Of a DNA stretch of 64,000 bases, positions 1 through 9,163 are shown in pieces (position 1 is the stretch's first letter; every line of letters starts with the position of its first letter). The notes beneath the pieces are model-generated. The model ran no database searches. It had not been told where the DNA came from and was given only the letters and a program-made list of their open reading frames with translations. A program made the translations under genes and the position numbers. The stretch comes from Variovorax sp. WS11 (GTDB lineage Bacteria > Pseudomonadota > Gammaproteobacteria > Burkholderiales > Burkholderiaceae_C), in the NCBI RefSeq assembly GCF_010499245.1, contig NZ_JAAGOW010000005.1:868001-932000 (forward strand). The letters are read 5' to 3'.

Positions 1-1353
1 CGCGTCGAGCCGGTCGACGAAGGCCGGCTGCATGTGTTCGCGGAAGGTCTCGACCATCTGCACGACCAGCTTCTGCCCGCGCGGCGTTCCGGCTGCGCCG
101 CTGCGCCCGGCACGCGCCTCGCGTCCGGCCTTGAGCCAGGCCGGGCTCGCATGGCGCCGGCCGCGTGCATCGGCCCCCATGTTGGGCGCACCGCCGAAGC
201 CGGCAATGCGGCCCAGGGTCGCGGTGGAGCTGTTGCCGTCGAGGTCGATCTGCAAGGTCGAGCCGATGAACATGTCGCAGGCGTAGTGGCCGGCCGCCTG
301 GCAGAAGGCGCGGTTGCTGCGCAGGCTGCCGTCGGGGCCGGTGAAGAACACGTCGGAGCGCGCACGGATGTAGTCCTCCATGCCCAGCTCGGAGCCGAAG
401 GAGTGCACCGACTCGACCCAGCCCGCCTCGATCGCCGGGATCAGTGCCGGATGTGGATTCAATGCCCAGTGCTTGCCGATCTTGCCCTTGAGGCCGAGCG
501 ACTCGGCATAGGTCGGCAGCAGCAGCTCGATCGCGGCGGTGTCGAAGCCGATGCCGTGGTTCAGGCGCTGCACGCCGTACTCGGCATAGATGCCCTTGAT
601 CGCCATCATCGCCATCAGCACCTGGACCTCGCTGATCTGCGCCGGGTCGCGCGTGAACAGCGGCTCGATGAAGTTGGGGCGCGGCGCCTTCACGACGAAG
701 TTCACCCAGCCGGCCGGGATGTCGATGCGGGGCAGCGTCGTGGTCTTGCCGTCGACCCATTCGTTGACTTGCGCGATCACGATGCCGCCCGAGAACGCCG
801 TGGCCTCGACGATGGCCGGCGTGTCTTCGGTGTTGGGGCCGGTGTAGAGATTGCCCTCGGCGTCGGCGGCCTGCGCCGCGACCAGTGCCACCTTGGGCGT
901 GAGGTCGACGAAGTAGCGTGCGAACAGTTCGAGGTAGGTGTGGATCGCACCGATCTCGATACGTCCGGCGGACACCAGCTTGGCCAGGCGCGCGCCCTGC
1001 GGGCCCGAGAAGCTGAAGTCCAGCCGGGCGGCCACGCCGTTCTCGAAGATGTCCAGATGCTCGGGCAGCGCCAGCACCGATTGCACCATGTGCAGACCAT
1101 GGACCCGCTGCGGATCGACCTGCACCAGCGCCTGTGCCAGGAAGTCGGCCTGCTTCTGGTTGTTGCCCTCGAGGCAGACGCGGTCGCCGGGCGAGAGCAC
1201 CGCTTCGAGCAGGGTGGCGATCGCTTCGGTATCGACGCGCTTGCCGGCCAGCCGTGTGCCGAGTGCAGTGGCGGCACGCGCCAGCCGGGCTGCGCGGTCT
1301 TCGGCCTTGGAGTTCCAGGCGCTGGGGTTCATGTCGGTCCGATGGGTTTGCAT
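1..1353 (-). CDS. mdcA: Malonate decarboxylase alpha subunit (3' end outside window)
   Basis: The 451 visible codons encode MdcA, the acetyl-ACP:malonate ACP-transferase subunit of the cytoplasmic malonate decarboxylase, which converts malonate to acetate and CO2. The frame is open to the left edge; family members are about 550 residues, so roughly 100 C-terminal residues are missing. Recognisable blocks are LEGNNQKQADFLA near residue 50, NLYTGPNTEDTPAI near 160, and the late AGFGGAPNMGADARGRRHAS stretch. The start chosen is the upstream ATG; a second in-frame ATG lies 7 codons later, and neither has a strong ribosome-binding site. It follows matC by 28 bases on the same strand, so it is probably co-transcribed with it. 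The other mdc subunits should lie beyond the left edge. Confidence 0.9.
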   Translation of the reverse strand, partial: MQTHRTDMNPSAWNSKAEDRAARLARAATALGTRLAGKRVDTEAIATLLEAVLSPGDRVCLEGNNQKQADFLAQALVQVDPQRVHGLHMVQSVLALPEHLDIFENGVAARLDFSFSGPQGARLAKLVSAGRIEIGAIHTYLELFARYFVDLTPKVALVAAQAADAEGNLYTGPNTEDTPAIVEATAFSGGIVIAQVNEWVDGKTTTLPRIDIPAGWVNFVVKAPRPNFIEPLFTRDPAQISEVQVLMAMMAIKGIYAEYGVQRLNHGIGFDTAAIELLLPTYAESLGLKGKIGKHWALNPHPALIPAIEAGWVESVHSFGSELGMEDYIRARSDVFFTGPDGSLRSNRAFCQAAGHYACDMFIGSTLQIDLDGNSSTATLGRIAGFGGAPNMGADARGRRHASPAWLKAGREARAGRSGAAGTPRGQKLVVQMVETFREHMQPAFVDRLDA

Positions 1354-1381
1354 GGGGTTGAGTCGAAGGGGAGGCGCCGTC

Positions 1382-2755
1382 TCACAGCACCACGAAGAGC
1401 AGCCACACCACCACGGGGGCCACCACGGTCACGATGGCGCCGTACACCATCAGCTGCCGGAAGAACACGTCGCGGTCCACCCCCTTCGCATTGGCAAGCA
1501 CCAGCGCGCCATTGGTGGAGAAGGGACTGACGTCGACGATGGTCGAGGACACGGCCATCGCCGCGATGAAGCCGATCGCGCTGACGCCGGCGTCACCCTG
1601 AAGGAACGGCACCGCCAGCGGGATCAGCGAGCCGAGCACTGCGGTCGACGAGGCGAAGGCCGACACCACGGCGCCGACAAAGCACAAGAGCAGCGCGGCC
1701 ATCATGGGCGAAGTAAGGCCGGCAACGCTGTGGCCGACGAAATCGATCGTGCCCATCTTCTCCATCACGCCGACGTAGGTGCTGACGCCGACGATCAGCA
1801 TGATCTCCGGCCACGACACCTGACCCAGGGCGCGCTTCTGCAGATTGGGCGCCATCAGCGTCAGTACGAGGCCGATGGTGATCGAGACGAAGCCGATGTC
1901 CTGCTTGAAGAACAGCGTCAGTACCGCCAGCGCCAGCAGGCCGACCACGGTCGCGATCTGGTAGCCGCGCGAACCCTGGTCGGCCGGGACCGCCGGCGCA
2001 GCGTCCATGAGCGACTCGCCAGCCGCAGTCGCGACGCGCCGCTCTTCCGCGAACGATTCGGCCTCGGCGTCGCCGAACACCTGCGCGCCGCCCTGTGCAT
2101 GCGCAGCGCGGCGCGTTGCAGGCACTGCGCCGGTCGTGTCGGCCTTCTGGCGCAGCAGTTTCATCCCGCCCATGAGAAAGAACAGCAGCAGCGATACCGA
2201 CAGGTTCACGCCCAGGCTTGCCAGCATCGTCGCGAGTTCGTTGAGCGGCAGGCCGGCCTTGGCGACGATCTTGTTGGTGATGCCGCCGTAGATGCTGATC
2301 GGCGAGAAGCCGCCGCCCTGCGCGCCGTGCACGACCATCAGCCCCATGAGCAGGGGATTGATGCCGTACTTGGCGGCAAAGCCCAGCGCGATCGGCGCGA
2401 TGATGGCCACCGCCGCGGGACTGACCGCGCCCACCGCCGTGAGCAGCGCGGCGATGAAGAACATGATCCAGGGGATGGCGGCGATGCGCCCGCGCACGGC
2501 GCGCACCGCCAGCCTGACGAGCCAGTCGATGGTGCCGTTGTTCTGCGCCAGCGCGAACAGGTAGGTGATGCCGACCAGGGTGAGAAACAGGTCGGCCGGA
2601 AAGCCGCCCATGATCGCCTTGGCGTTCATGCCGGCCACGAGCGTGCCGACCAGGAAGGCGCCGACGAAGGCGATCACGCCCATGTTGATCGGCAGCACGG
2701 TGGCCAGCACGAACATGCCGACCAGCGCGTAGATCGAAATCCAATGAGAACTCAT
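1382..2755 (-). CDS. matC: Malonate transporter, MatC/SLC13-type permease
   Basis: This 457-residue integral membrane protein resembles MatC, the dicarboxylate/malonate carrier of rhizobia. The N-terminal block (PINMGVIAFVGAFLVGT, AGFPADLFLTLVGITYLFALAQ, GTIDWLV) and the motif GGFSPISIYGGITN match that family closely, as does the C-terminal SAFASSTAVLGSLIPLAVPF. About a dozen hydrophobic helices alternate with a polar central loop (about residues 215-280). The frame is open 46 codons further upstream, but the chosen ATG is preceded by GGAG at 8-base spacing. It lies between the LysR gene and mdcA on the same strand, implying uptake of malonate for the decarboxylase. It takes the place of the MdcLM transporter pair found in some mdc clusters. 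Confidence 0.88.
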   Translation of the reverse strand: MSSHWISIYALVGMFVLATVLPINMGVIAFVGAFLVGTLVAGMNAKAIMGGFPADLFLTLVGITYLFALAQNNGTIDWLVRLAVRAVRGRIAAIPWIMFFIAALLTAVGAVSPAAVAIIAPIALGFAAKYGINPLLMGLMVVHGAQGGGFSPISIYGGITNKIVAKAGLPLNELATMLASLGVNLSVSLLLFFLMGGMKLLRQKADTTGAVPATRRAAHAQGGAQVFGDAEAESFAEERRVATAAGESLMDAAPAVPADQGSRGYQIATVVGLLALAVLTLFFKQDIGFVSITIGLVLTLMAPNLQKRALGQVSWPEIMLIVGVSTYVGVMEKMGTIDFVGHSVAGLTSPMMAALLLCFVGAVVSAFASSTAVLGSLIPLAVPFLQGDAGVSAIGFIAAMAVSSTIVDVSPFSTNGALVLANAKGVDRDVFFRQLMVYGAIVTVVAPVVVWLLFVVL

Positions 2756-2880
2756 CGAGGCGTCTCCAGTTTTTGGTACGACGTGCAGTGCTTGCGCGTC
2801 TGGGTACGGACAGTACGCACCCCCTCCGGGACGATCAATGAAGCGCTGCCGTCGACCTTTACGCCTTCTGAAATGATCGA

Positions 2881-2890
2881 GGGTTAACCC
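2881..2890. promoter_or_regulatory. Perfect 10-bp palindrome in the mdcR-matC gap
   Basis: GGGTTAACCC is a perfect palindrome in the 157-base gap between the mdcR stop codon and the matC start. The gap must hold any separate matC promoter, so an MdcR or other regulator site is possible. No consensus was matched, and a 10-bp palindrome can occur by chance. Confidence 0.25.
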
Positions 2891-2912
2891 CAATCGAACC
2901 GAGGTCGCGCGC

Positions 2913-3827
2913 TCAGCCGAGTTCGGCCTTTGCCAGGCGGCATACCGACAGCAGCGCGAGCAGGTTGGGGTCGCGCTCGCGCGTGCGCAGGAAATTGAGC
3001 GCGATGGTCTGGCGCATCAGGTACCTGGGCTGCAGCGGGATCAACTGCACGTTCTGCGGCATGACGCCGCGCACCCGGCCCGGCAGCAGCGTGTAGCCGA
3101 CGCCGCCGCTGACCAGGTTCATCAGCGAGAAGATGTCGTCGGTCTTCATCACCACGTTGGGCGTGAAGCCGGCGATGCGAAAGGTGTCGATGAAGCCGCT
3201 GTAGGTGACGAAACCCTCGCTCAGACTGACGAAACGCTCGCCGGCGCAGGCGCTGAGGTCGATCTCCTTCTGCGCCGAGTAAGGCGAGCCCACGGGTGCG
3301 GCGAACTGGATGTCGTCCTCGAACAAGGGCTCCGATTCGACATCGGACGCCTCCTCGGGGATCGCCATGAGCGCGGCATCGACGGCGCCGTCGCGCAGCT
3401 TTTGCAGCAGGTGGGCATTGGACCCGAGCACGAGCTCGGTGTGCAGCTCCGGCTTGCGAAGCTTCATGCCCATGATCAACTGCGGCACCGTGCGGCTCGT
3501 CAGGGAGTAGAGCGAGCCGATGCGGATCCGATCGGCCGAGTAGCCGGCGACTTCTCGCGTCGTGTGGATGCCCCTGGACATCGTGCGGAGCACCTCGCGG
3601 GCCACCTCGGCCAGTGCCTGCGCGGCTTCGGTCGGATGCAGATTGCGGCCTTCGTGCCGGAACAAGGCACAGCGCAAACCCGTCTCCAGCGCATGCAACG
3701 CGCGGTGTACGCTGACGGCACTGATGTCGAGCTTCTCGGCCGTGCGAGCGAGGTTGCCGGTCTCCAGGAAGGCCAGGAGGATCTCGAGCCTGCGGAAAGT
3801 GATCTCTTCGTCGACGTGTAGGTGCAT
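2913..3827 (-). CDS. mdcR: LysR-family regulator of malonate use, MdcR-like
   Basis: This 304-residue LysR-type transcriptional regulator has an N-terminal winged helix-turn-helix (about residues 8-66: FRRLEILLAFLETGNLARTA, VSVHRALHALE) and a C-terminal effector-binding domain (about 90-300). It lies directly upstream of matC and mdcA on the same strand, and MdcR-type LysR proteins activate mdc operons, so malonate-responsive activation is the likely role. The frame is open further upstream, but the alignable N terminus begins at this ATG. Family assignment is firm; the specific name rests mostly on context. Confidence 0.82.
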   Translation of the reverse strand: MHLHVDEEITFRRLEILLAFLETGNLARTAEKLDISAVSVHRALHALETGLRCALFRHEGRNLHPTEAAQALAEVAREVLRTMSRGIHTTREVAGYSADRIRIGSLYSLTSRTVPQLIMGMKLRKPELHTELVLGSNAHLLQKLRDGAVDAALMAIPEEASDVESEPLFEDDIQFAAPVGSPYSAQKEIDLSACAGERFVSLSEGFVTYSGFIDTFRIAGFTPNVVMKTDDIFSLMNLVSGGVGYTLLPGRVRGVMPQNVQLIPLQPRYLMRQTIALNFLRTRERDPNLLALLSVCRLAKAELG

Positions 3828-3934
3828 GAGACGGCCCGGGGTGCGGTCGAATCGTAAGCCAGTCCGGCGTGGCGCCGACAAGGGATCGTGACGCGCCGCC
3901 CGCGCCGGGCCCGGCCGGGCCTGGAACAGGCGAA

Positions 3935-5281
3935 TCAAGGATCGCGGGGCGGCACGCGGCTTTCGAGCGCGGGTGGTTGCCACTCGGGATCGATGTGGCA
4001 GCCGTTCCTGCCGTCGGTGTCGTAGTGCGCCTGCAATGCGGCGCAACGCTGCGCGAGGCCTTCCGGCGTGGGCTTCTCGCCTTTGTCGATCCAGTCGAGC
4101 AGCGCGGCGAACAGCGCGGGGTACTCCGAATCGCTCAGGTAGCTGTGCTCACGCTCGGTGCTGAAGCTCTGCACCAGGAGCTCGCCGGTGCCGGCCGCAT
4201 CGCGAATGCGGCGGTAGGCGTGCGCCAGCTCGACGAAGGCCGTCGGATCGTCGATGGCATGCAGTCCCACGGTCGGCAGCGCGGAGCGGCCGGTGGGCCG
4301 GCTGTCGGCCGCCAGCGCGCCTTTGGCTTGCGGATCGGACGCATAGCGCGCCACGCCGGCATTGAGCGCCGCATCGTCGGCCGAGCCCTGGTAGACCACA
4401 CCGATGTTGCCGAAGGGGTTGCGGCCGTTCAGGCGCGTCTGCACCAGGTCCCGGAACAGCCAGGTTGCCCAGCTCAGGTGGCCGAGCAACGAGCGCTCCT
4501 GGATCTTCACGACCGACAGAATGGTCTTGAGCCGCGCCGTCTGCTCGGGCGAGCGTTGCGCGGCTGGAAGGCCGACGCCGGTGCATTCCTTCACACGCGC
4601 GGCGAGGTCGGCGCGCGTGAGTTTCGAGTCCATCGGCAGACCCATCCACAGCGGGTACTGCGGCTCGTCGGGCTTGGGATGGTTGCGACACACGTATTGA
4701 TAGACCACGCGCAGGTCGAGCCGGAACTCGTAGGCGCTGCTGCCGCCGCCGAGCACGCCGCTGGTCAGCAGCAATCCGTCGTAGGGGCTCTTCGTGTCGC
4801 CCGCCGGCGCATAGAGTTCGGCTGCCTTCGCGGCCACGCCCGCGCCATAGCTCTGCCCATGCAGGAGCGTGGCGCGCGGCCGCCCGAAGTGACGCACGAA
4901 GATCCGGCGCAGGCGCTCGGTGTCTTCGGCCGCCATGGTCACGCCGTAGCCGCCGCGCCGGTAGGTCGAACCGGCCCAGGCGTAACCCGCCTTCACGGTG
5001 ACGGCCCAGCGCTTGAGGTCTTCCTCGCTGCGCTGCAGCTTGGGCGGCCCGGTCTCGGGGCCGCCGTGTGCGTGCATCACGAGCACGCGGTTCCAGTCCT
5101 TCGGGACTGCGATCCAGTAAAGCGCGCCCGTGCCGTCCTCACCGGTGTAGCAGCGCGCGGCTTCGGGCACCGGCGCGGGGCAGGTGGCGGGCCTGGGCGC
5201 CACGGGCGCGCCGTGCGCGGACAGCAGCGGCGCAGCGGCGAGCAGGGCGAACGCGCCGAGGCCCAAGAGCTTGCAAGTCAA
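3935..5281 (-). CDS. Secreted alpha/beta hydrolase, coupled to the tannase-like gene
   Basis: This 448-residue protein probably has a cleavable signal peptide (GLGAFALLAAAPLLSAHGAP) and an alpha/beta-hydrolase fold. The nucleophile elbow is HGQSYGAG near residue 145, and an HAHGG oxyanion-type motif lies near residue 60. A late HSYLSDSEYP stretch could carry the catalytic His. No in-frame ATG exists near the N terminus, so the start chosen is TTG, which overlaps the TGA stop of the upstream gene as TTGA. That implies translational coupling. The substrate is unknown; cotranscription with a tannase/feruloyl-esterase homologue suggests ester hydrolysis in the periplasm or outside the cell. Confidence 0.72.
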   Translation of the reverse strand: MTCKLLGLGAFALLAAAPLLSAHGAPVAPRPATCPAPVPEAARCYTGEDGTGALYWIAVPKDWNRVLVMHAHGGPETGPPKLQRSEEDLKRWAVTVKAGYAWAGSTYRRGGYGVTMAAEDTERLRRIFVRHFGRPRATLLHGQSYGAGVAAKAAELYAPAGDTKSPYDGLLLTSGVLGGGSSAYEFRLDLRVVYQYVCRNHPKPDEPQYPLWMGLPMDSKLTRADLAARVKECTGVGLPAAQRSPEQTARLKTILSVVKIQERSLLGHLSWATWLFRDLVQTRLNGRNPFGNIGVVYQGSADDAALNAGVARYASDPQAKGALAADSRPTGRSALPTVGLHAIDDPTAFVELAHAYRRIRDAAGTGELLVQSFSTEREHSYLSDSEYPALFAALLDWIDKGEKPTPEGLAQRCAALQAHYDTDGRNGCHIDPEWQPPALESRVPPRDP

Positions 5282-8025
5282 TGGCGTACTCCGAGTTCCA
5301 GCGCCGCGTTCGCCCCCGCACTGGAGATGAATCCGAGGACGCCGCCGTTGAAGATGAAACTGCCCGGCCGGCCCGCATCGGCCTGCACGGCCCCGGGCAC
5401 GGGCGTGTCGTAGCTCAGCGCCGCGGCAGCGCCGCCGAGGTTCAGGGCGCTGCCGCTCACCGTCGCATCGTGGTTTTCGTCCTTGACGCTGACCATCGCA
5501 TAGCTGCCGTCGGCAGCGCCGGCCATCAGGCTCTGCTGCAGCGAGAACATGCGCAGCCCCGCATTGGCGGCCGACTCGCGCACCAGGTGCAGCGGCACGG
5601 GGCTGCCGTTCACCAGGCCGATCACCATCGAGCCGGTGAGTGTGCCGCCGCTGGTGGTGGCGCCGCCCGTCGGCGAGGTGGTGAACAGGTCGAAGGCCTT
5701 GCGCGTGGTGTTGTAGGTGATGTAGCCCTTCTCCGTCTGGGTGCAGTTGGCGTCGTAGACCATGAAGCCGCCCGAAACCGGGTCGCGGCAGTACTGGAAG
5801 GTGCCCGCATTGCGCAGTCGCACCGATGCAGCCTGGGCGGCGGCAACGCCCGATCCCTGCTGCACGCCCACCGCGTTGAAAATGTTGGCCACCGGGTTGA
5901 ACACCGTGGGCGTGCCCGCGTTCTGGAAGGTGCTCTGGAATGCCAGCAGCGGAGCGAACCCACCGCCCGAGGGAGCGTTGACGCCGCCGAGCAGCACACC
6001 GCCCGGCGCGAAGCTGAACACCGCCCCGCTCTCGGCGCTGGCGTAGCTGCATTGCCCTTGCGCCACCAATGAACCACTGCGCTGCGTGCCGGCGCTGCGC
6101 TGCAGGCTTGCGTCGATGGTCACGGCATAAGCCATGGTGGACGGATCGATCGTCACGCTGAGCTCCTCGCCGAAGCTGTTGCCGCCCTTGAAAGTGCTGG
6201 CCGTCGCAGGCAGATTCGGGCAGGCCAGCGGGTCGCCGGCCTCGGTCACGCAGCTGTAGTTGACGGCCGCGTCGAGGCTGCCGCTGCCGCGGTACTTGGG
6301 CCAGGCCGGGTACTGGCACAGAGGGCGCGTGCGCCCGTACGTGCCCGCCACGGCATCGACCGCCACGCCGGTGGCGGGTGCGAGGCCGCGCTCGACCCAG
6401 CCCTCGAGCGCTGCCAGCGAATCCCAATTGGGAATGAAGCTGCCGGTGCCGTGGCCCATGCCGGGCACGGTGTAGAAGCGCACGTTCTGGTCGACCGAGG
6501 CCCGGCCCACGGTGGCGATGAGCTGCTTGTAATAGTCGATGCTCGAATTGGGGCTGATCACCTCGTCGGCGAGGCCGTGCAGCATGATGAGCTTGCCGCC
6601 GCGCGCGAGAAAGGGCGTGAGATTGGGGTCGGTGGCGTCGGTGAGCTTCGAGACCTCGGTCACGCGTGCCGTGTAGCTGCCCGGGTCCAGCGGGTCGAAA
6701 GTCAGGGAGTCGAAGCCGGCGATGCGCGTGACGAAGTACTTCACCCATTGGTCGCCCGTGACGTACATGTTGGCATCGGCCGAGGTCGCCGGATTGGCGG
6801 GGACCTTGCGGGTGCCGAGGTCGCGCGTGGTGTACGGCCCCGCCACCAGTGCGCCTTCGAGGAGGTTGTAGCCGCCGGCACGCTTCACGCCGTTGGCCAG
6901 CGAATAGCGCGTGAAGTCCAGCGGCGATTCGATGGTGCGCACGGTGGCGATCTGCGCATCCGACAGGCAGGTGTCACCCGTGTCCGCACCACCGCTGCAG
7001 CGCAGCGATGCCAGGATCTGCGCGTTCAGCAGGCGGCAGCTCTCCACGTTGCTCACCAGGTTGTCGGCCGCACCATCGAGCTTGTCGCAGGCCTGCATCG
7101 CGGCCTTCTGCACCAGCAGCGTCTTGGCCACGTTCATCCAGCCCGCACCGCCGTTGTCGTAGAGTGCGCGGCCCACGGCCACGTTCGACAGCCGCGTGCC
7201 GGTGTAGTTGAGCGCGGGCTCGTTGGCAATCGCGCCGTCGTAGTCGAGCGGCCAGCGTTGGATGTAGCTGAGCGCGTCGCGACCGCCGGTCGAGGTGCCG
7301 AGGAAGTAGGCGCGCTTCGGCACTACGCCGTAGCGCGCGAGCACCAGCGTCTGCGCCACGTCGCGCGTCTTCTTGAGCGACTGGCCGCCGTAGTTGGCGA
7401 GCTCTTCGTCGTTGGCGGCGAAGCGCCCGTCGGTGATGCTGCTCGACTGGTGGCCCGAGTCGTCGCCATAGGTGGCGTAGCCGAGCGCCAGCGGCGCAGG
7501 TTTGTCCGCAGGGCCGAAGCGCACGGTTTCGGTACCGTCGATCAACCGGCCGTTGAAGCCGCCGCCACCGAAGTGGATGGTCTTCTGGTTCCACTGCTCG
7601 GGCAGATTGACGGCGAAGTTGATGACCGACGCGTTCGCGTCGACCGGCTGGATGGTGCCGCGCACGCGGCAGTAGTCGCCCAGCAGGTTGCCGGCGTCGG
7701 CCGCCGCCACGGGCGTGGCGCTGGTGACGGTCGCGCCCTGCGTGGGCAGGCTGATCAGGGAGGCCGGCAGGCTCTTGCCATTGAGGTCCGCGCAAGACAC
7801 GACCGGCTGCACGGGCGGGGCCGGCGGGTTGTCCGGCGGGTCGTCGGCGGCCGGGGTCGTGTTGCCGGCGGCGGACGGGGTGGTGAGTGCCGCGAGGGAG
7901 AGATCGGCGCCGCTTCCACCCCCGCCGCAGGCGGTCAGAACCAGGGCAACGGCGATCGCGGGGCCGAACGAACAGCAGGTGCCAAGGGCGGCACGAATCA
8001 TCGAGGCAGGGCGCGGTATGCGCAT
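5278..8025 (-). CDS. Tannase/feruloyl-esterase-family lipoprotein with extra C-terminal domain
   Basis: The 915-residue product begins with a lipoprotein signal (VALVLTACGGGGSG, lipobox Cys near residue 33) followed by a Pro/Ala linker. Residues about 75-580 form a tannase/feruloyl-esterase domain: nucleophile elbow GTSTGGRDAL, acid region HGLADEVISP and catalytic-His region PGMGHGTGSF. Family members usually end soon after that His motif, but here about 330 further Gly/Ser/Ala/Thr-rich residues follow, with several paired Cys. I do not recognise this extension with confidence. GGAG lies 8 bases before the ATG. The probable role is cleavage of plant phenolic esters at the cell surface. A LysR gene is divergent and a second hydrolase is coupled downstream. 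Confidence 0.82.
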   Translation of the reverse strand: MRIPRPASMIRAALGTCCSFGPAIAVALVLTACGGGGSGADLSLAALTTPSAAGNTTPAADDPPDNPPAPPVQPVVSCADLNGKSLPASLISLPTQGATVTSATPVAAADAGNLLGDYCRVRGTIQPVDANASVINFAVNLPEQWNQKTIHFGGGGFNGRLIDGTETVRFGPADKPAPLALGYATYGDDSGHQSSSITDGRFAANDEELANYGGQSLKKTRDVAQTLVLARYGVVPKRAYFLGTSTGGRDALSYIQRWPLDYDGAIANEPALNYTGTRLSNVAVGRALYDNGGAGWMNVAKTLLVQKAAMQACDKLDGAADNLVSNVESCRLLNAQILASLRCSGGADTGDTCLSDAQIATVRTIESPLDFTRYSLANGVKRAGGYNLLEGALVAGPYTTRDLGTRKVPANPATSADANMYVTGDQWVKYFVTRIAGFDSLTFDPLDPGSYTARVTEVSKLTDATDPNLTPFLARGGKLIMLHGLADEVISPNSSIDYYKQLIATVGRASVDQNVRFYTVPGMGHGTGSFIPNWDSLAALEGWVERGLAPATGVAVDAVAGTYGRTRPLCQYPAWPKYRGSGSLDAAVNYSCVTEAGDPLACPNLPATASTFKGGNSFGEELSVTIDPSTMAYAVTIDASLQRSAGTQRSGSLVAQGQCSYASAESGAVFSFAPGGVLLGGVNAPSGGGFAPLLAFQSTFQNAGTPTVFNPVANIFNAVGVQQGSGVAAAQAASVRLRNAGTFQYCRDPVSGGFMVYDANCTQTEKGYITYNTTRKAFDLFTTSPTGGATTSGGTLTGSMVIGLVNGSPVPLHLVRESAANAGLRMFSLQQSLMAGAADGSYAMVSVKDENHDATVSGSALNLGGAAAALSYDTPVPGAVQADAGRPGSFIFNGGVLGFISSAGANAALELGVRH

Positions 8026-8144
8026 GGACTTGTCTCCGGCATGCGGCCTCGAAGGGCCGCTTTTTGAATGGGCGGCCGGACGATAGATTCACGAGTGACT
8101 TCGGGTCAAATAAAATAAAGAGGCACCTTCAATATGAAAAACAT

Positions 8145-9065
8145 ATGGACATAAGAGCGCTGCGATACTTCGTGGCCGTCGCGGAGACCGGTCACATGAC
8201 GCGTGCCGCCGAGCAGTTGGGCATCCAGCAGCCGCCTCTGAGCGTGCAGATCAAGACGCTCGAGCGCGAACTGGGCGTGCTGCTGCTGCGCCGCCATCCG
8301 CGCGGCGTGGCGCTCACGGATGCGGGCCGGCTGTTCCAGGCCGAGGCGGCGCGCATGCTGCAGGACATGGAGGCCATGAAGCAGCGCATGACGCGCGTGG
8401 CGAAAGGCCAGGCCGGCACGCTCGCCGTCGGTTTCACGAGTTCGGCCGCGGCGCATCGCTTCATGCCCGAGGCGCTGCGCGCGTTTCGTCGCACGCACCC
8501 GGATGTGGAGCTTCAACTGCGCGAAGACAACGCCGCCGAGCTGACCGAGGCGCTGGCGGCGGGCCGCCTGCACTGCGGCCTGTTGCGCGTACCGGTGGCG
8601 CGCCCCGAGGGGCTGGTGTTCGAGACGCTGCTGCGCGAGCCGGTGCTCGTGGCCATGCCCAGCGACCATCGCCTTGCCCTCGCCCGACACAAGGATTCGC
8701 GCCCGCTGCCGCTCGCGAAGCTGTGCGAGGAAGGCATCATCCTCGTGCGGCGCCCGGGTGCGCCCGGCCTCTATGCCGAGCTCCTTGCGCTGTGCCACGC
8801 CAAGGGCCTGCGCCCGCGCGTGGTCGCCGAAGTCGATCGCATGATGACCAACCTGAACCTCGTGGCTGCTGGCGTTGGCCTGTCGGTGGTGCCGGCCTCG
8901 ATGGCCGGCGTGCACGCCCATGCCGTTGCGTATGCGCGGCTGGCCGACGGCGGCCAGCTCGACGCCCCGCTCACGCTGGTGTCGCGCGCAGGCGAAGACA
9001 ACCTGCCCGCGCAGCATTTCGCGGCGCTGCTGCGCAGGCTCGCGCGCGAGAGCCCGCGGTCATGA
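8145..9065 (+). CDS. LysR-family transcriptional regulator
   Basis: This 306-residue LysR protein has a typical N-terminal HTH (MDIRALRYFVAVAETGHMTR, AAEQLGIQQPPLSVQIKTLE) and an effector-binding domain from about residue 90. It is divergent from the tannase-like gene across 119 bases and only 94 bases upstream of the TctC-type gene. LysR proteins commonly control the divergent gene, so control of the esterase and/or the solute-binding protein is likely. The inducer is unknown. The ATG used is the first at the conserved N terminus; the ATG 11 bases upstream is in another frame and soon terminates. Confidence 0.88.
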   Translation: MDIRALRYFVAVAETGHMTRAAEQLGIQQPPLSVQIKTLERELGVLLLRRHPRGVALTDAGRLFQAEAARMLQDMEAMKQRMTRVAKGQAGTLAVGFTSSAAAHRFMPEALRAFRRTHPDVELQLREDNAAELTEALAAGRLHCGLLRVPVARPEGLVFETLLREPVLVAMPSDHRLALARHKDSRPLPLAKLCEEGIILVRRPGAPGLYAELLALCHAKGLRPRVVAEVDRMMTNLNLVAAGVGLSVVPASMAGVHAHAVAYARLADGGQLDAPLTLVSRAGEDNLPAQHFAALLRRLARESPRS

Positions 9066-9163
9066 GCCGCCGGGCCGCTCCCAAGGCGAATAGCACCGTA
9101 GCCGAAGGCGAAGGTACTCCAGTGAGACGCACGGCCGCTCCGAAGGCGGAGGTACTCCAGTGA
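9062..9163 (+). repeat. Two-copy GC-rich repeat carrying a possible 33-codon ORF
   Basis: A 22-base unit (GAAGGCGAAGGTACTCCAGT then GA) at 9104-9125 recurs at 9142-9163 with one mismatch, and the preceding GGCCGCTCC box is also repeated (9073-9081, 9133-9141). An ATG overlapping the LysR stop opens a 33-codon frame (MSRRAAPKANSTVAEG...) whose TGA overlaps the GTG start of the next gene as GTGA. The second copy supplies that gene's ribosome-binding site (GGAGG). This could be a dispersed intergenic repeat or a coupled leader peptide. The repeat is directly visible; translation of the ORF is uncertain. Confidence 0.55.

Noticed and set aside
34..1530. Long open plus-strand frame opposite mdcA, and similar long antisense frames over most genes
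   Set aside because: High GC gives long open frames opposite real genes. Translations are Arg/Ala/His-rich without motifs, while the minus strand encodes a clear MdcA.
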